The notes below the pieces were generated by a model, which saw nothing but the letters and a program-made list of their open reading frames with translations, was not told the DNA's origin and ran no database searches. A program made the position numbers and the translations under genes. From Mariannaea sp. PMI_226 (lineage: Eukaryota > Ascomycota > Sordariomycetes > Hypocreales > Nectriaceae): a stretch of DNA of 64,000 bases. Shown here in pieces: positions 61,506 through 64,000 of the stretch; position 1 is the first letter of the stretch; each line of letters opens with the position of its first letter. Where the stretch lies: contig JANFOG010000001.1 of assembly GCA_024336345.1 (NCBI GenBank), positions 3,596,001-3,660,000 of the forward strand, given 5' to 3'.

Positions 61506-63167
61506 AACGATGAATATGACAGCAACTTGCACTACATTTCCCGGCTGAAATTTCATGCTATTAGAGGCAGATGATTCTCTGCCATAGTCTATCAAGCCGA
61601 TGAGCTATCTTCTGTTCTGGTCAGGTCAAGCTTGATCCATCATCTTCGAAAGGGCACATGAAAGTCCCAAGTCCTTTTCTTTTCTTTCTGTATTTCTTTA
61701 TTCGTTCTTTCCATTGTTAACTGTCATCGTTTCTACGGCCCAAGAGGTTGGTTTTTATTTGCAACACTTGCATCGTTCTTACATTTTGAGAGAGTGTTTT
61801 CACTCGCAACACTTACACTGTTCAGGTATGATATGGTATGGTTTAGGTTGATTATTAGGGAAACAACGCAGCCCAAGGTTTTTTTACTTCTTCTTGGTTG
61901 CAGGAATGGCAATCATACTTCCCAGACAGCTTTCTGGAGAGGGTATTCCGATTGGAGGGGTATTTCCTTCTCATTGATGGATTCAATTTTTTTTGGTGGC
62001 ATTTTTTAGTGGAACTTCACCCGTATCACATCGGAGATTACGTGGCCTAGGGCAATGGCCGAAGGAGGGGATATCGTCATGTTTGAAGCTATAAGTGTAG
62101 AAGTACAATAGGCAGTTTAAATGACTATATTTAGTCAGGCTTTCTGGTTGAAATCTGTAAGTGTGATGAATGTGTGTATATCAAGCAAGGTTGCTAGTAT
62201 CGACTCATCTCCGCCAACTTTAGACTCGGTAGCATCGCTCGACAAGATAGGATTAGTGTACGAAGCTCAAGACTAGGATTAGTTGGTGCATGGACATAAC
62301 TAAGTTGTTTGGGCGAAAGGCGTCATAGCGAGCAAGGATCAACCACGATGCAGCACAAATATGCCTATCATCAATCTTCATTGCCACCTGCTTTGGTTGG
62401 GCTTCGCAGGGTTTTGCAGGGCTCATTCGTTAAGGGCGTAAAAAATGGCACCATCCCCGATCATTTGGAAACATTTAGGAGACAAGCTCGCTCCACGTGT
62501 TTGATTTTTGGAAGAGCAACCTTGCAGATAGGGATGAAAGAATCCTGTCTTCAGTGACTGGTCTTATTGAGGCAGCGCATTCCATGCAGTAAAAAGTGTC
62601 AAACATGGCCGGTGAGTCGGTAGTTGCGGGACCCGTAGCGCCGACATCCCGATGCTCACGTTGCATTTCCCAGGGCAGAATATGTTTGCGCTTCGTATAT
62701 CGGCGGGGCTGAGTCTGACAAGCGCGTCCTCTCATTTATACCTGGGCTGCTACTGGCTCGTTCTCGCTTCAGACCTTGATCGGCAGCCAGAGGAACGTGG
62801 TAGGGCTGAGGGTGTGGCTGATGGGCTGCTGTCGTCGCCTCGATGCCATTGGTCTTTGAGATTGGGAGAGTTGGAGGAGAAACCCGGCTGTACGACCCTG
62901 GCGCAAGCGATTCAACATGAAGGGATCGACGCACTGCCGCAGAAGTGTTTGCGTATGCAGCGAGCATGGGTGACAATGGGATAGAATACATAATATGCTG
63001 CATCTCTTCCCCTTTCTCCATCTCCTCCCAACTCAACCCTCAGAAGCCATTATCTCGACTATAGCTCCGAGTCCAATTCCAATCGCCACTAGTCAAAACA
63101 GCTTCAACAACAGCAAACAGGGTGACAGAAAGAAGAGTAAACCTAGTTTCACGGCGCAATCCTACAA
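61506..63167. other. Intergenic region before the DUF300 gene
   Basis: No recognisable gene is present. The 3' flank of the F-box gene is AT-rich, with T-rich runs near 61670-61760. The last 150 bases before 63168 are a C/A/T-rich leader. Confidence 0.6.
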
Positions 63168-64000
63168 ATGGCGCCACAATGCAATCAAACACTGGAGGAC
63201 ATGTCTCGTATGTATTTCTTTCTTTCTTTCTTTTTTTCTCTCTGTCTCTCGTCCTCTCCAGCTCAGATTTGTGTTCGGTAACTAACGAAGCGCTTTCTTC
63301 CTCCGACGTTTAGTTCCCGACGACCAGGCAACCATCATTGGCAACTTTACCTTCAACCAGACTGCTCGTATACTCGGTGGAATAAGCACTGCAGTCGCCG
63401 TGCTAGTCAGCGTCTACCTCATCTTCCGGCATGCCCTTAGCTATACAAAGCCTCGAGAACAGCGCCAGTAAGTGCCCTCAACTGGTTCCCTCGGTCGAAG
63501 GGCTCTACGCGAGATTCGTTTAGATGGATGCTAATAAGTGAACTTCCTAGAATAATCCGAATCGCTGCTCTGGTTCCTATATACGCCCTCGCTTCGTATT
63601 TACAAATTTGCTTCTACACACATGCTGTCTACATCGGAGCTATATCGTCCCTTTACGAAGCAGTCGCCCTCGCCGCCTTCTTCTCGCTCATCTGTCATTA
63701 CGTCGCCCCGGATCTACACTCGCAGAAGAACTTCTTCCGTGAGATGACCCCTATCCAGGGTTGGATCATCCCCGTGAGTTGGCTCTCCAAATGCACGGGT
63801 GGGCAGCGTGGACCCTTTCGTGTTCCTCGATCTGGCCTTACTTGGTTCAATATAATCTGGGTCTGCGTGTACCAGTACTGCTTCATCCGCACCGCAATGA
63901 CCTTCGTTTCCGTCTTCACAGAAGCTGCGGGCAAGTACTGCGAGAGCTCCAACAATCCGGCCTTTGCCCACATTTGGGTCACCCTTATCGAGCTCGTCTC
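63168..64000 (+). CDS. DUF300/OST-alpha (TMEM184) family membrane protein, 3' end cut by the window
   Basis: Partial gene. Inferred exons are 63168-63207, 63314-63467 and 63551 onward, open to the window end. The joined start reads MAPQCNQTLEDMSLPDDQ, then IIGNFTFNQTARILGGIS. Membrane segments follow (STAVAVLVSVYLIFRHAL, LVPIYALASYLQICF, LYEAVALAAFFSLICHYV, LTWFNIIWVCVYQYCFIRTA). The segment VSWLSKCTGGQRGPFRVPRS with SGLTWFN is the diagnostic stretch of the organic solute transporter alpha/DUF300 family. A GTGAGT at 63774 is within this conserved stretch and is not treated as a splice donor. Animal OST-alpha exports bile acids and steroids as a heterodimer. Fungal members are vacuolar or endomembrane proteins of poorly defined role. 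The remaining C-terminus lies outside the window. Confidence 0.88.

Noticed and set aside
63774..63790. GTGAGT as a splice donor in the DUF300 gene
   Set aside because: It lies inside the conserved stretch leading into KCTGG. Reading through keeps the family sequence intact to the window end.
1..64000. tRNA, rRNA, CRISPR arrays or intact transposons
   Set aside because: No tRNA B-box with matching acceptor stem, no 5S-like sequence, no regularly spaced repeats, and no transposase or reverse-transcriptase motif was recognised on reading; covariance-model and repeat-library searches would be needed to exclude them fully.

Overview
The window reads as nuclear chromosomal DNA of a filamentous ascomycete, most likely a Sordariomycete and perhaps a hypocrealean. 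The evidence is short introns (54-130 nt, one of 475 nt) with GTRAGT-like donors, CTAAC-type branch points and YAG acceptors, pyrimidine-rich leaders before start codons, and fungal-specific families (Zn2Cys6 regulator, RLM1-type MADS factor, tannase/feruloyl esterase, DUF300 protein). The exact genus cannot be fixed from the sequence alone. No tRNA, rRNA, intact transposon or CRISPR array was seen.

Left part (1-10.1 kb): an RLM1/MEF2-type MADS-box transcription factor (+), a small secreted FAS1-domain protein (-), and a soluble fumarate reductase with a fused C-terminal cytochrome b5 domain (+). A gene-poor block follows (10.1-19.7 kb). It contains a decayed homoaconitase copy on the minus strand that keeps an apparently correct intron but has lost the Fe-S ligand region.

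Middle (19.7-39.6 kb): a hexose transporter or sensor of the sugar-porter family (+), an RBR-type E3 ubiquitin ligase whose frame is broken between IBR and RING2 (+), and a DHA1-type drug:H+ antiporter (-). Then comes a 6.4-kb gene-poor block containing an ankyrin-repeat pseudogene. That pseudogene is decayed by in-frame stops without frameshifts, a pattern expected of repeat-induced point mutation. It is followed by a Zn2Cys6 regulator, a small YCII/DGPF-like protein and a secreted tannase/feruloyl esterase (all +).

Right part (40.9-64 kb): three neighbours with a possible sterol/isoprenoid theme, namely a membrane-anchored alpha/beta hydrolase resembling sterol-acetate deacetylases, a DHCR24/DWF1-like FAD oxidoreductase and HMG-CoA synthase. 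After a 5.2-kb gene-poor block come a BCS1-like AAA ATPase with a highly charged tail (-), a very large seven-exon F-box protein with an in-frame TAG or an unusual extra intron (+), and the 5' part of a DUF300/OST-alpha membrane protein cut by the window edge.

All exon boundaries were inferred by eye from splice consensus and frame continuity. No similarity search or expression data were used, so family names rest on recognised motifs.
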